Source of the DNA: Hansfordia pulvinata
Taxonomy: Eukaryota > Ascomycota > Sordariomycetes > Xylariales
DNA length: 64,000 nucleotides
Reading direction: 5' to 3'
Assembly: GCA_006538405.1 (NCBI GenBank)
Contig: BJKQ01000011.1
Location: forward strand, 1,241,501-1,305,500
The notes under the pieces were generated by a model. The model was given only the letters and a program-made list of their open reading frames with translations. It did not search any database and had not been told where the DNA came from. Positions 33,714 through 44,196 of this stretch are shown one piece after another (positions within the stretch are counted from its first letter, which is position 1; each line of letters opens with the position of its first letter). The position numbers and the translations under genes were made by a program.

Positions 33714-34292
33714 ACGCGAGTTCGGCCCGAGGGGCGTCTGCAGCTGCGGAGCTTTCCCTCTTTTTTACGATTCTTTGTCATTATCCTTTTCATTCGAGAA
33801 ATAAATAAATAAAAAACGCGGGTCGTCAACGTGGGTGTAGCCAGCTCGCCGAGCCGCGCGCTCTGATCATTAGGGGAGAGCCAGCTGTCGCGATTAATTC
33901 AAATGATCATCAGCCCATAGCTCTCAATCGCTTTCATACTCGTGCTGAAGAACATTGTCTGTGAACCGTTCGCCTCGCTTCCAATCTGATTGGGCATGGC
34001 TTAGCCAACCAGGTGCCAGAAGATGGCGGCACGTCTAGCCCAGGCGCTGCCAGACACCCACGCAATGCATCAAGCCGGGTCCCCCGGGGGCGTTCGAGTT
34101 CGAACGCTCGGTGCTGACCGAGCCGGGCCGGGCCGAAAAGCAAACCTCGTCAACGCCAATAGAATGGACGGTAGCCGTCGTGAACTATCACTTGAAGAGG
34201 CGCACCACATTGTGAGCCCCGGCGGCTGAGGACAAAGCTCCCCGGAGGCCATCCCCTGGATGTCACCTTCAAAAAGGCCCGCCCTTCCCTAA
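33714..34292. other. Intergenic, 579 bp
   Basis: No gene seen. A near-perfect 18-bp palindrome (GCGTTCGAGTTCGAACGC, 34091-34108) lies here. Confidence 0.5.
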
Positions 34293-34955
34293 CTATAGCC
34301 CGTGTGCCCCTTTCTTGTGGCGTCCAAGGTTGTCCGGCCTGGTGCAGACCTTGTCGCACTCGTCGCAGGGGAAGCATCTGGCCGCGCTCCCACTGTGCAG
34401 GTACGTCTGTTGCTGGTGGCGGCTCAGGTCCTTCTGGTTGGCGAAAGGGCGGCCGCAGTTGTTGATGCTGCAGACGTACGGGATGGTGTATTCAACCGAT
34501 GGCCGGGCCGTCCATGTGCTGCTGTCAGGCCCAGGCTCGCTCGATGCAGCGATGAACTCGGGCTGTAGTGGATGCGGCGGTGGGTCGGCCTGGACGTTGA
34601 ACTCCGATACCGAGGTCGTGTGCTGTTCAGGGAGACATGCGGTCTGGATAGTATCGTGACAGTCAAGGCCGCCGTGGAAGAAAGGGGCGTCGTGGAGCCC
34701 GTGGCCTTGGAGCCCAAGTCCGTACAGGGGCCCACTGGTCAACCAACCGTCTCGCTTAGCTATCGGGTCAGTATCGTGGAGTTTCCTTTGGGATTGCCTG
34801 CTCACAGTCGTCGCCCAATGCTGCGCGGGACTTGCTACATCGCGGGGGTTCCTACAGAGCTCAGGTCTGAAGAAGCAGTTGCATGGCATGAAACACAAAT
34901 GCTGGGGACACTGAAGGGCGCAACAAGGGCTATTATGGATCCATCCCGAAGACAT
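34293..34955 (-). CDS. C2H2 zinc-finger protein
   Basis: A single-exon frame of 220 residues on the minus strand. The C-terminal quarter holds two C2H2 units: YVCSINNCGRPFANQKDLSRH with a downstream H, then FPCDECDKVCTRPDNLGRHKKGAH. This arrangement is typical of fungal C2H2 transcription factors that bind DNA in the nucleus. The first 150 residues are low in recognisable features and Cys-rich at the start, so the true start could be one of the later ATGs. A TTATATAA box at 35075-35082, about 120 nt upstream, would serve this gene. It could regulate the neighbouring secreted-protein genes, but nothing in the sequence shows that. Confidence 0.72.
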   Translation of the reverse strand: MSSGWIHNSPCCALQCPQHLCFMPCNCFFRPELCRNPRDVASPAQHWATTVSRQSQRKLHDTDPIAKRDGWLTSGPLYGLGLQGHGLHDAPFFHGGLDCHDTIQTACLPEQHTTSVSEFNVQADPPPHPLQPEFIAASSEPGPDSSTWTARPSVEYTIPYVCSINNCGRPFANQKDLSRHQQQTYLHSGSAARCFPCDECDKVCTRPDNLGRHKKGAHGL

Positions 34956-35369
34956 GTTTTGAGATGAATGAAGACCGTGGGCGCGAAATCAGTAGAGATG
35001 AATATATGATACGTAGTTTGGCGACGGGAGTGAGAAGGGCTTCAAGTAAGGCCCTCGTGCCAGCACGAAGGGGTTTATATAAGAGGTAGGTGGGCAAGCA
35101 ATCGGAGTCTCACGGGGCCACGGGACATACCCCTCTTTCTCCCGAGCTTCTGCACATTTGATTCGTGCTGTTGAGCTCAGCTCGGGACTCCCGTAAGTAT
35201 TAGTGGGATATAGGGCAGCAAAGGAGCGCAAGAACCCTTACAGTTGTCGATTCCCCTAGCTGCGGGCAGCCCTGCCATGTGACGTCTGGTGTAAATGTCC
35301 AAGAGGCAGATCATGACGCCTTTTGAGGCCCCTCACGCATCTTTCTCATGCCTTAGGTCGCCTCAACAT

Positions 35370-35575
35370 GCAGTGTGATAATGCCAGTATGGCTTGAATG
35401 TTGTCCTGGTTGTTGCGTCGAGGTGGCGTTCGGGTCTCAAGCGCCCCTTTTTCGAAGGTATTCAGTGTGGTGGCACAGGACACTGATTCGGGACCGTTCC
35501 ATTGGCTACCAGGGCCCCGGCGATCCGATGTGCAATGCGTCGGTGGGGCGCGGGTGCCCTGTCACTGGACAGCCT
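35370..35575 (+). repeat. Diverged dispersed repeat, copy B
   Basis: Matches the reverse complement of about 2170-2418. Relative to copy A, most substitutions are transitions and copy B more often has the T or A state, as expected if this copy was exposed to RIP-like mutation. A six-base deletion is also present. Confidence 0.8.
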
Positions 35576-36556
35576 TACGTGGGAGGGGCTGAGGTTCTTC
35601 TGGTCCTAAGAGCAGGCTTGCCAGCCATGTGTTGGGGTGGTGCAGGGGTCCTGCTTCTGAATAGCATCGTGGATGGGGCTCTCTTATGGAATCACAAAGC
35701 GGCCACGACTAGAGAGAGTGAGACCCCACTATTGGCAGCCTTTAAGGGCCAGTAGCACGAGAAGTGTGACTGAAGGCGGGCTTAAAACAGAAGCCACAAG
35801 CAGCATTGCCATAACGAGGCGCGGCCTTGGCTTCCCTCTGACCACACGTCACGGGAAGAAGCCGGTCAGGAGTTTCCTTCCATGCCCGGGGAAGGGGAAG
35901 AGCCTCGTTCGCACCCGAATAACTACTGGGTATATATGATAAAAGAGTCCAGGAAAATGGATCCGGATTTAATTTAACCTATCCGACAGACAGATAGAAC
36001 GGCCCCGGGCGAGGCATGGAGCGGCAGCCGAGCCAATCTATCCATCCTCAACACGCCATATCGCTCCGTCTTGAAGCACCGCCCCGTCTCCGGAAGGTCC
36101 CGGAGACGGTTCCGGGTCGACATCCATCTGTTTCCGCAGCTGACACTGCGATGCAGCCACCCTTGACGGGCGCGCGTAGAAAAGCACGGCGAGAGTGACA
36201 GCCCACGGCCTTCTGACGCCCGCCCACCACCTGCTGCTGCTCCGTATTGCCATGGGTTGGCCCAGGATTGCCATCCCACCCCTCCAGCCCCAGATACCCG
36301 CCCTGTGACAGGCCAGCAATCGAACGACGGTCTTCGTAATGGTGTTTTCAAAATAGAAGTCTGGCTTCCAGCCGCAAGTCGCCGCGCGCGTGTGGGTCGT
36401 CGCCCAAATTGTCCCACTTACACATGGCAAACAGCCGTAGTGATGCGTTGGTTAATCAGGAGGCGTAGCCTTCGGATTTCGAAGATTGGGGAGATGAGAA
36501 ACAAAGAGTTCCTTTTTTTGGCACGCTTGCGGGCTACCCTGGTTTACCTACTTTTG

Positions 36557-36563
36557 TATATAA
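36557..36563 (+). promoter_or_regulatory. Candidate TATA box of the secreted protein gene at 36731
   Basis: TATATAA lies 174 nt upstream of the favoured ATG. Confidence 0.5.
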
Positions 36564-36730
36564 CCCAAAATATACCTACACGTAGACACACCCCACACAT
36601 CCATGGTTTCTAGCATCCAAATATATTAGGGGGTAAGTCAAGCACATGAAGAAGCAGCTAGCTACCGGTTTCCCTCCTGCACACGACGAATGGACAGTAT
36701 TTGCAGACGTGACCAGAGAGACTATCCGAC

Positions 36731-37626
36731 ATGCTGTTGTCCAACTCGCTCAAGGCGGCCGCGTTGGCGCACGCGGCCCTGGGCACGACATGGCTTCTCC
36801 CCCTCCTCCTCCTCCTGGCGCCCTGTGGCTGGGCGCTCTCCGTGCCCTCCACCGCCCACGCACAGCACGGCCCGGCAGCAAGAGAGGTGACCTTACGCCG
36901 CCGGGAAGAAGGCGAGGAGCTCGGCCTGCTGTCGAAGCAGACCGAAGAGCCAGTCCTCCTCCTATCGAGAGCCCCGACGCTGTGGGGCTGGACGCCGGCC
37001 TCGGCGACGCCCCGAGCACTGACTGGGTGCACATGGGCGAGGCGGAGAACCGGAACGGCGCGTACGAGGCCTGGACGGCGTCGCTCAGCACGTGCACGGG
37101 CATCATCATGACGGCGACGGACCCCAGGCGCGGGATCTACCGCAAGGTCGTCGTCCACTTCCGCAGCGACACGGGGTACTGGGCCAGCCCGCTAGGCGAC
37201 TGGGAGCGGCAGATGAGCGTCATCCGGAGGAGGTGGGCGGAGCTCGGCGTCTCGCCGCGCAGCCGCCGCTGGCTCGTCCAGGTCACCTTCTCCGTGGTCT
37301 CGCTGGCCAGCCTGGGCGAGTACAGGTGGAGGGACATGCAGGCGTCGTTCCCGGACCCGGGCGCGGTGCCCACCGAGATGTGGGCGATGCGGATGCGGGA
37401 CACGACGGGGCAGGCGCACCACTACCTCAAGAACGAGGTCATGAGGCTGACGGGTGCCCGGCAGGTCGCGTACACCCAGCACCAGCCGGCGACGCTGCCC
37501 TGGCCGCAGAACTCCATGTACGTGTCGCCCAGGAACGTCCACTGGGTCGGCGGCGTGCGCGTCCAGGGGCCTCACCCGCAGACCGAGGACGACGAGTTCC
37601 CGGGCGACCCGAGGTATAGGGCATGA
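36731..37626 (+). CDS. Secreted hypothetical protein, one apparent frameshift
   Basis: The favoured start at 36731 gives a signal peptide (LGTTWLLPLLLLLAPCGWA) in one frame. The body continues in the next frame: DAVGLDAGLGDAPSTDWVHMG, then STCTGIIMTATDPRRG, VVVHFRSDTGYWASPLGDWE, WLVQVTFSVVSLASLG, MYVSPRNVHWVGGVRV and the stop at 37624-37626. One additional C in the run at 36972-36975 would give a continuous 298-residue protein. The alternative start at 36646 keeps one frame but replaces the signal peptide with a Pro/Arg-rich sequence, which is less convincing. No family is recognised. The protein is probably extracellular or cell-surface. A separate secreted protein lies 3 kb away on the other side of the NmrA-like gene. 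Confidence 0.62.
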
Positions 37627-37808
37627 TATCAACAAATATATGAAACCATACAGGCTGGAGAGAGAAAGCTGCTAGATGTATATCCGAGCGTGAGGAGTGC
37701 TTCATCAATGCTACCCTGCCAGCCTTGTTTTCCTTGCCACCAGGGCCCATCTTGAGCCCCCCACCCCCCTACAGCACGGCGATAATAGCAGACCCAACCT
37801 CCAACGCA

Positions 37809-38107
37809 TCAGCGAGGCGAGGCGCAGACCATCTCCTCGAGCGTGCGGCGCATCGGCTTGGGCTCGATGCCGAGCTGGCCCCGCAGCAGGTCCGCGAGCG
37901 TCGGGTCGTCGACCGACGCCTCGCCCGCCTCTAGCGCCGCGTACGTGCCCGCCCACCACTCGACCTCGCCGCGCTCCCGCCCGCCGTCCTCGACATGGTG
38001 CCGCACGTGCTCCGCGTGCCCGACGGCCCGGACCTGGATCTCGACCTTTGGCCCCTTTTCGGCGGGCCCTCCCCTTCCTTCTTTCCCTCCCTCGCCTTCC
38101 CCGCCCC

Positions 38108-38160
<53 letters not shown>

Positions 38161-38364
38161 AGCAAACCCCCGACGACGTCCGCCACCTCCACGAGGCTCA
38201 TACCCCCGACCCCGGGCGGCGCCGACAGGAACGTGGTGCGGCCCTCGCACGCCGGCGCCCGGCCCGCCAGCACCAGCGCGCTGGCGGCCCCCAGGTCCGC
38301 GATCGCCGTCCAGCTGATCGGCGCCCGCTCCCCGCCCGCGAGCAGCACCGCCTTCTCCCCGCTA

Positions 38365-38403
<39 letters not shown>

Positions 38404-39125
38404 ATGCTCTCGACCCCGGCGTCACCACCCCCGCCGACACGGACGACGCGGGAGTCCCGCCCGTCGGGGGCAAAGTAACCCAGGTAGAGCGGCCAGCTCT
38501 CGCTGTACAAGCCCTCGCGCAGCACGGTGACGCGCGGGATCCGGCCGCGGTCGCGCACGCGGGCCAGGTGCGCCTCGGTGCGCAGGTGCGCGCGCATGAC
38601 GCCCGCCAGGGTCTCGTCTCCGACGACCACGTCGCCGCCGCCGCCGTCGCTCCCTCCTCCCGCCCGAGCCACTCCCCCGGCTGGTCGTCCCGCCCTGTGA
38701 CGGCGGCGGTACGCGAACGCCAGGCTCGAGTAGACCAGGTGCCCGACACCCGCGCGGGCCGCGGCCTCGATGGCGCGGGCGTGGTGCGCCTCCCTGCCGC
38801 GGCCCGGCTCCGCGTCGAAGAAGTCGAGCTCGATCGCCGGCGAGGACACGAGGAATAGCGTCCCGACGCCGCGCAGGGCCTCGTCCCAAGACGACGGCGA
38901 CGACGCCGCCGCGTCCTCCGATTCGGCAGTAGTGGTGAAGGAGGCGTGGCGGACGGAGACGCCCCTGGCGGCCAGGGCGGCCCAGGTGGCGGAGCCGGGG
39001 CGCGACGACGTCAGCGCGACGATGTCGGGGGCAGGCAGCAGGTCGTGCGCCAACAGGGCGTCGAGGGTTGCGCCGCCCAGCTTGCCCGAGGCGCCGACGA
39101 TGGCCGTCTTGGAGGCTGGCGCCAT
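37809..39125 (-). CDS. NmrA-like NAD(P)-binding protein with two polyserine tracts
   Basis: A single-exon, 438-residue protein. The N-terminal AIVGASGKLGGATLDALL is the Rossmann GxxGxxG dinucleotide-binding loop of the atypical short-chain dehydrogenase/NmrA-like group. GHLVYSSLAFAY and VTVLREGLYSESWPLYLGYF are typical downstream strands. Family members are redox sensors or NAD(P)H-dependent reductases (including isoflavone and quinone types). The substrate here is unknown. Two polyserine tracts interrupt the C-terminal half, one encoded by AGC (38366-38402, read on the minus strand) and one by TCG (about 38108-38160). The region is extremely GC-rich yet the frame is intact throughout. Confidence 0.83.
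38108..38161. repeat. GAC/GTC triplet microsatellite in coding sequence
   Basis: About 17 GAC units on the plus strand; the minus-strand gene reads them as TCG serine codons. Confidence 0.95.
38366..38402. repeat. CTG/CAG triplet microsatellite in coding sequence
   Basis: About 12 CTG units on the plus strand; the minus-strand gene reads them as AGC serine codons. Confidence 0.95.
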
Positions 39126-40478
39126 TTTTTCTGACGGTTTTTTCGATGTGCGTGGTCGGTGGGTGAGAATGACTCAAGTACTCAAGTGACGCTGGTGACT
39201 GCGATTGGCACCGGGCTTCACTTGAACATGTATGGCCTGGCTTCTGGTGTCTTGCAGGTCAGATGAGAACGACGTCGCTGGTCTCTTGTTTTGGACACTG
39301 CTGCCGCTCCCTGGACTCGACGCCGCATCTTATACTCGCTGCCTGAACCGTCAGGCTGTCTGCAGTGAAGAGAGGCACGCCTTAGTAAGCCCAGTGTTCG
39401 TGAGAACCTCGAGCAGCGCTCCAGAGTGTCGTTCCCGGCGGCGCCAATGTATAATCGAACAACCATTAATCATCGCCATGGCGCGCGCCGGGCAATTGAG
39501 CCCCCGCCAGTAACGCCGAAGTGGGCTGTCCCTAACGCCGAAGGCGGGTGGCATCGGCGTTAGGTCACATCCCTATTCCCTTGTTCGGTTTCATCAAATG
39601 TATGTGGTACCGGTTAAGTACGTATGCCATATGGAGACTCAAGTTAGAGGCAGGAGGTTGTGTCGTTAGGGGGAATCCGTCTCGGCCGTCTCGTGGACGG
39701 GACGACCGTGCCGAAGGGATGTGTAGACATTCTGGCTGGGGTTAAGGCAGGCTGGGAAACTCTCCGTTCTACAACATCAAGACCAGTGCTTTCCCCATCT
39801 ATGTCAGGCACCCGTCAAGCGCCGTCTTCCGCACTGCTGCCGGAGCATTCGAACCCATATCGGTATCGACAATGCCATGTGTCTCTTTGTGGATCAAGAC
39901 ACCTCGCCGAGTCAGAAGCCCCGTCTCGCCGCAAGTCGACCGCGCAACACCGCCTCGCCGAGATAGAGCAATGAAACGCGGTTCGATTTCGCATATACTG
40001 CACCAACTCATAGCGCGAAGGTCCGCACGCGGCACTGCGACTGCGCCGTCGATCGGGCGTTGATACCTGACAACACACCAAGGAAAGGTTTCAGCCGGGA
40101 CGGAGAAGATTGATAAGTGTGTACAGAGTTAGACCCCAGAATAAGAATGACCATGTCCGAGAACTGGCGACGATCCGAACAACTACGTTAGTACAGTGCA
40201 TGCTAGGAAACCCTGCCTCTGCATTCCTGTCGTCGACGTCTCCGTCGCCTGAAAACGGTGCCCCCAGGCCGGCCGAATTCCATAACTGCAGGTATGGACT
40301 GTTTCAGGCGCTCGCGGTTGTTCAAAACTGCAAATGCAATGGACCAAGCTTTGAAAGGCGACCAGATATAGACTCGACAGATCCGGCCTGGTCAAAATAA
40401 TTACATGTACATGCGAATCTCGAATTACAAAGTCTCGTGAGGCAAAGTCATCACACCCCCCACACGTCCTTCCCATGC
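39126..40478. other. Intergenic, about 1.35 kb
   Basis: It contains the NmrA-like promoter on the left. No supported gene. Confidence 0.55.
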
Positions 40479-41197
40479 TCACCCTCCGGCGCCCTTCCCT
40501 CGCGCGGCCTGCGCCGCGGGGAACTGCCCCTTGCCCTTCTTGATATCGTCCCGGAGGCCGAGGAAGTGCGTGGTGAACGTGAACTCCAGGTCCGGCCGCG
40601 GGTTACCCGCCGGCGATCCCCCACCACGGTGCCGGCGAGCAGCGTGGGGTTGCCGAGGCGCCTACGCGCCGCGATCAGTGACCTTACGACGGCCCGGCGG
40701 TCCTCCCGGGCGATTGCGCGATCGCGGTCGCCGCTGGGGAAGTCGAAGTGCAGGCGGTACGAGCAGATGGGGTTGTTGGCCCAGAGCGAGGGCGGGTCGA
40801 TCCAGGTCCAGAAGAAGCCGCCGGCCAGGAACGGGCGCGCGAGCCCGCTCTTGATGCTGCGGTTGTCCCAGGCCTCCAGCAGGTGCGACGTCAGCTTGCG
40901 CCTCGCGTTCCAGTCCGTGCTGTACGTCGACGGCGCCCCCTTCTGCCTGAGCACCCGCGCGGTGTAGGTCGTCACCTTGCCCTTGATGGTCCACGTTCCC
41001 TCCGTCTCGTCGTCGTCCCCGTTCCCGTCGCCGTCGCTCCGCGCGGCTAGCAGCAGCGACGGCGCGGGTCGCTGCTGATGCTGGGGGCCGAGGCCGGTGT
41101 CATGTGGGCAGGGCCTGGCGGCGGCGAGCGTCGAGAGGAGGTGCCAGACGAGCAGCAGCAGGAGCGGCAGGGCTCGGCTGCGCGCCCCCGTGAGCAT
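40479..41197 (-). CDS. Secreted hypothetical protein, one apparent frameshift in a C5 run
   Basis: A minus-strand gene starting at 41197 with a clear signal peptide (RALPLLLLLVWHLLSTLAAA). The earlier in-frame ATG at 41242 would bury it. The mature part includes GTWTIKGKVTTYTARVLRQK, AGGFFWTWIDPPSLWANNP and ICSYRLHFDFPSGD. After AGTVVG the open frame turns Arg/Ser-rich, while the next frame gives GNPRPDLEFTFTTHFLGLRD and DIKKGKGQFPAAQA ending at a stop at 40479. One more C in the run 40618-40622 joins them into 239 residues. No family is recognised. It is probably extracellular. Confidence 0.65.
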
Positions 41198-43869
41198 TCT
41201 TATCGATCGTGGCAGGGCGGTGACCAGAGTGGGCTCATACATGCATTGCGTCGAGCATCGCCGTCAGAAGAGGCATCTTGTGTGTGTTTGAGGGAGAGAA
41301 GTCGGCCAGGCGAGTGCCCGGCTTGGCTCCAGGTCGGGCGTGCAGGTACTCGTACACCTCGGTGGCTCGATGAGATCCACAGGTGGCGACATGAAAAGGG
41401 GGCAGGCTGCACGGCAGTGGCAAAAGTCTGGGCGGATCTACGGCATCAGGAAAAGGACCACGTCAACCTGGCGTACATACATTCACGTGCTCGAGAGGTA
41501 GCTGTCAGTCAGTCGTTCCGGGTTGTCGTATGTCTGAGAACACCTGCCCCGGCTCTTAAGGTACGGATATGCGGAATTTACAACACCCGGATGAGGCAGC
41601 ATCGATGATCCCCTCCTCCCAAAAGGCTGTATGAACATGGAGGGGGTCTCTTCGTCCTGGGCGCGCCGCACAAGGTGGCGAATCCATAGACTGTTGCGGC
41701 TTAGTGGTGAGCCACGGTGGCGAACCTGTGTCCCACGGATCCTGCTTGCAGCCGCGCAGACATAGAGGCTTCCCGAATGCCGCGAGGGCCTCGTGAGACG
41801 GACGCTGACAATCTCCCAGGTGCTGCTTTGCTTCTTTCAAAACTTGACACCTGGAACAAGAGAGAACAGAGGGGGGACTGATTTATTCCCCGCGGTGCTC
41901 ATGTTGCTCTCGGCAGCCGAGGCGGAGGCTGAGCCTCTCGCCTCGAAGATGAAAGACGGCGGCCCTCGTCTCTGACTCTGCAAGACTAGCCAATAGAGAA
42001 TTTGATGATCCAATGGCCGATCCTCGCTTCACCCGATGGAACCTATCAGGTAGTCTGCAGCGGCGCTGATATATATCGATCAGAATAGGAGGGGAGAGGC
42101 GCCAGGTTTGTTTGAAGAAAAGAAAACCACCACATGCGCCGGGACCATAAAACCTTGGTTCGGATAAGAAGCCGAACAGAGCCTCGGGAACGCCATGGAA
42201 GGGCTCGGGGCCTTGACGAAAAAGCCGTTCCTCGAGGACGAAGGCCCGTACCGCGTCCAGCCGTGCCGAAACCAGCCTCGTCGTCGGACAGCAAACGCGG
42301 GAGGGCACCCCTTATCTCTGCCCTCGGGCATGTTGACTACTGCGCGTCCGTCAGTCAGTAGGGCCGAGGCCAAGTGACCTACCTTACTTACTACATAAAA
42401 TGCAGTCAAGGACCCCGGCTACTGCGACCCTGGAAACGCCGCGGTCGTCGCCGACAGTCCCACAGCACGGGCAACAAACACCGGAACACGGCACCGAAAC
42501 CATGCGAGTCCAGGCCGCAGCCCAGCCGTGTCGTCGTTCTATCAAGACATGACCCGATCGCCTGTCGGTCTATGGCAAGACTCGTAACAATGCGTGGGGC
42601 CGTGTGTCTGTTGGCTGAGTCGCCGACCATCTGCAGTCGCCGACCGTCTGCAGTCGCCGACTCGGCCCGGCTCCTCAGCATTTGCCTCCGACCCTCGGTG
42701 GAGGAGGCCGAGCTCCGCTCCGGCGCCGCTGTTGTTCGTCTCCTTGCCCCGAAGAGCATCTCTCCGTGCCACCGAGTGGAGCCCTGAGAGCTCCATCCTG
42801 GCTCGGGAAGCCCTCCCAGAGGCCTTGGCGGAGGCCACATCTCGGCCCCCAAAAGGCGTGCGGCAGCAGCCCGGCGACACCTACCTATGGAATGAAGGCG
42901 GGCCGACCGGAAAAGGCTCAACTCAGAGGGGGCGCCGTCCGATCGCCACCACGAGCCCCAGCTATCATTAGCAAAGGCAGGCTCGGGCTGCAGGTGGAAA
43001 CCCGGCCCGCATCTGTTTCGTCCATTGCGGGGGGAAGCTGCCAATCCCCCGAGCACTGGACCTCGCTGCCATCAATTCACAGAGAGTTCAGAAACTTCAG
43101 GGCACAAACAGCAGAAACGCCCATCAGAGGCAATATGATCGGGCAGAGTCCCACCAGCGGGAGAACAAGAGACCACCACAGAAGCCCGTGGTTAACACAT
43201 ATAAGGTATACATGCGTGGCTCAACGGCAAGCGACAGTCCACGCTCGAGGCAGAGCCAACGTGGCTACAGGTTCTGTGATCCATCCCTAGCGTGCTGCGT
43301 GGCTCTGCACGGCGCAGCTCGAGACTTGCTGGTTCAGTAGACGCCGAGGGCGTCTGTGTGGCAAACGCCTCCCGGGCGCCTGTCGTGTACACTGAGGCTT
43401 TGTAGTCTAAGTATAACCATGGGATTGAGAGAAACTCCGCAGGGTCAAGGTTGCTGGCTATCTCATCCGGGACACTTTGCCTCAGCTAACTCGGCAAGGC
43501 GGTACGGCCTGGTTCCCCCCTTGCTCTGGTGGAATCGCCGAACGGCTGTTCAGATCAACACAAAGGCGGTCCGAGGCTCCGAGCAACCTATCCAATTCGC
43601 TTTCGCTCGAATGCCACAATCGCCCCGGCTCCCGAGTGGTTATAAAAGCGAACAGACTTCCCTCCACCCTCCAGTGAAGTCAATCAAATCAGGTCGTTCA
43701 TCACTCACTTCGACAATACAACTGTGTGGTACATCATTGGCGATTGGTCCAGCTCTTTGAATCTCTTTTCTCCCTACAAACCAGAATCACACCTTTCTCA
43801 ACACTGAACCACCGCAGTAATCGAGGCTTTGTGACACTTGAATCCTTGAGCTACGACACTTATTTCAAA
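41198..43869. other. Gene-poor interval, about 2.7 kb
   Basis: No gene supported. A TACTCGTA octamer lies at 41347, and a short CTGCAGTCGCCGAC duplication near 42631-42660. The right end holds the promoter of the gene at 43870. Confidence 0.5.
43641..43648 (+). promoter_or_regulatory. Candidate TATA box of the secreted protein gene at 43870
   Basis: TATAAAAG lies 229 nt upstream of the ATG, followed by a C/T- and A-rich leader. Confidence 0.55.
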
Positions 43870-44196
43870 ATGGTTTCCAAGTCGTTCCTTTTCGGCCTAG
43901 CTGCGGCTGTTCTTGCTGGCCACGTTGTTGCGGAGCACTGCATTGTTCACTACGACGGATACTTGATTAAACTTGAGTCTGGAGGTTGGATAAAAATGAT
44001 GACAGGTCATTGGGGAAAGCCAAAGATAGGCGACACGTTCAAGGTGCAAGGTTTGGGCCCCGAGGGCGAGCTTTATTTTAAGGATAAGGATGGCAAGACT
44101 TACGGACCTGTCACGAGTGGGAACCCCGAGGGCAAGATGGAATCGAACAATCTCCGTCAAGTCCAATATTTTCCACATGGATTTGAAGAGGAGTGA
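43870..44196 (+). CDS. Small secreted protein, 108 residues
   Basis: A single exon starting at the ATG at 43870. An in-frame ATG upstream at 43726 would extend the product, but the later start gives a clean signal peptide (MVSKSFLFGLAAAVLAGHVV, cleavage near AEHC). The mature part is about 87 residues, Gly/Lys-rich, with one cysteine and the segments YDGYLIKLESGGWIKMM, GDTFKVQGLGPEGELYFKDK and GKTYGPVTSG, consistent with a small beta-rich fold. No family is recognised. Codon usage is less GC-biased than its neighbours. It is a candidate effector-type small secreted protein by size and signal only. Confidence 0.72.
   Translation: MVSKSFLFGLAAAVLAGHVVAEHCIVHYDGYLIKLESGGWIKMMTGHWGKPKIGDTFKVQGLGPEGELYFKDKDGKTYGPVTSGNPEGKMESNNLRQVQYFPHGFEEE

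Larger units (their letters stand above)
34956..36730. other. Intergenic with dispersed repeat copy B and promoter elements
   Basis: It carries the second arm of the inverted dispersed repeat (about 35370-35575) and a TATATAA (36557-36563) about 170 nt before the ATG at 36731. No gene otherwise. Confidence 0.55.

Noticed and set aside
37809..39189. Plus-strand open frames opposite the NmrA-like gene
   Set aside because: Shadows of a GC-rich coding strand; the minus frame carries the Rossmann motif and runs uninterrupted.
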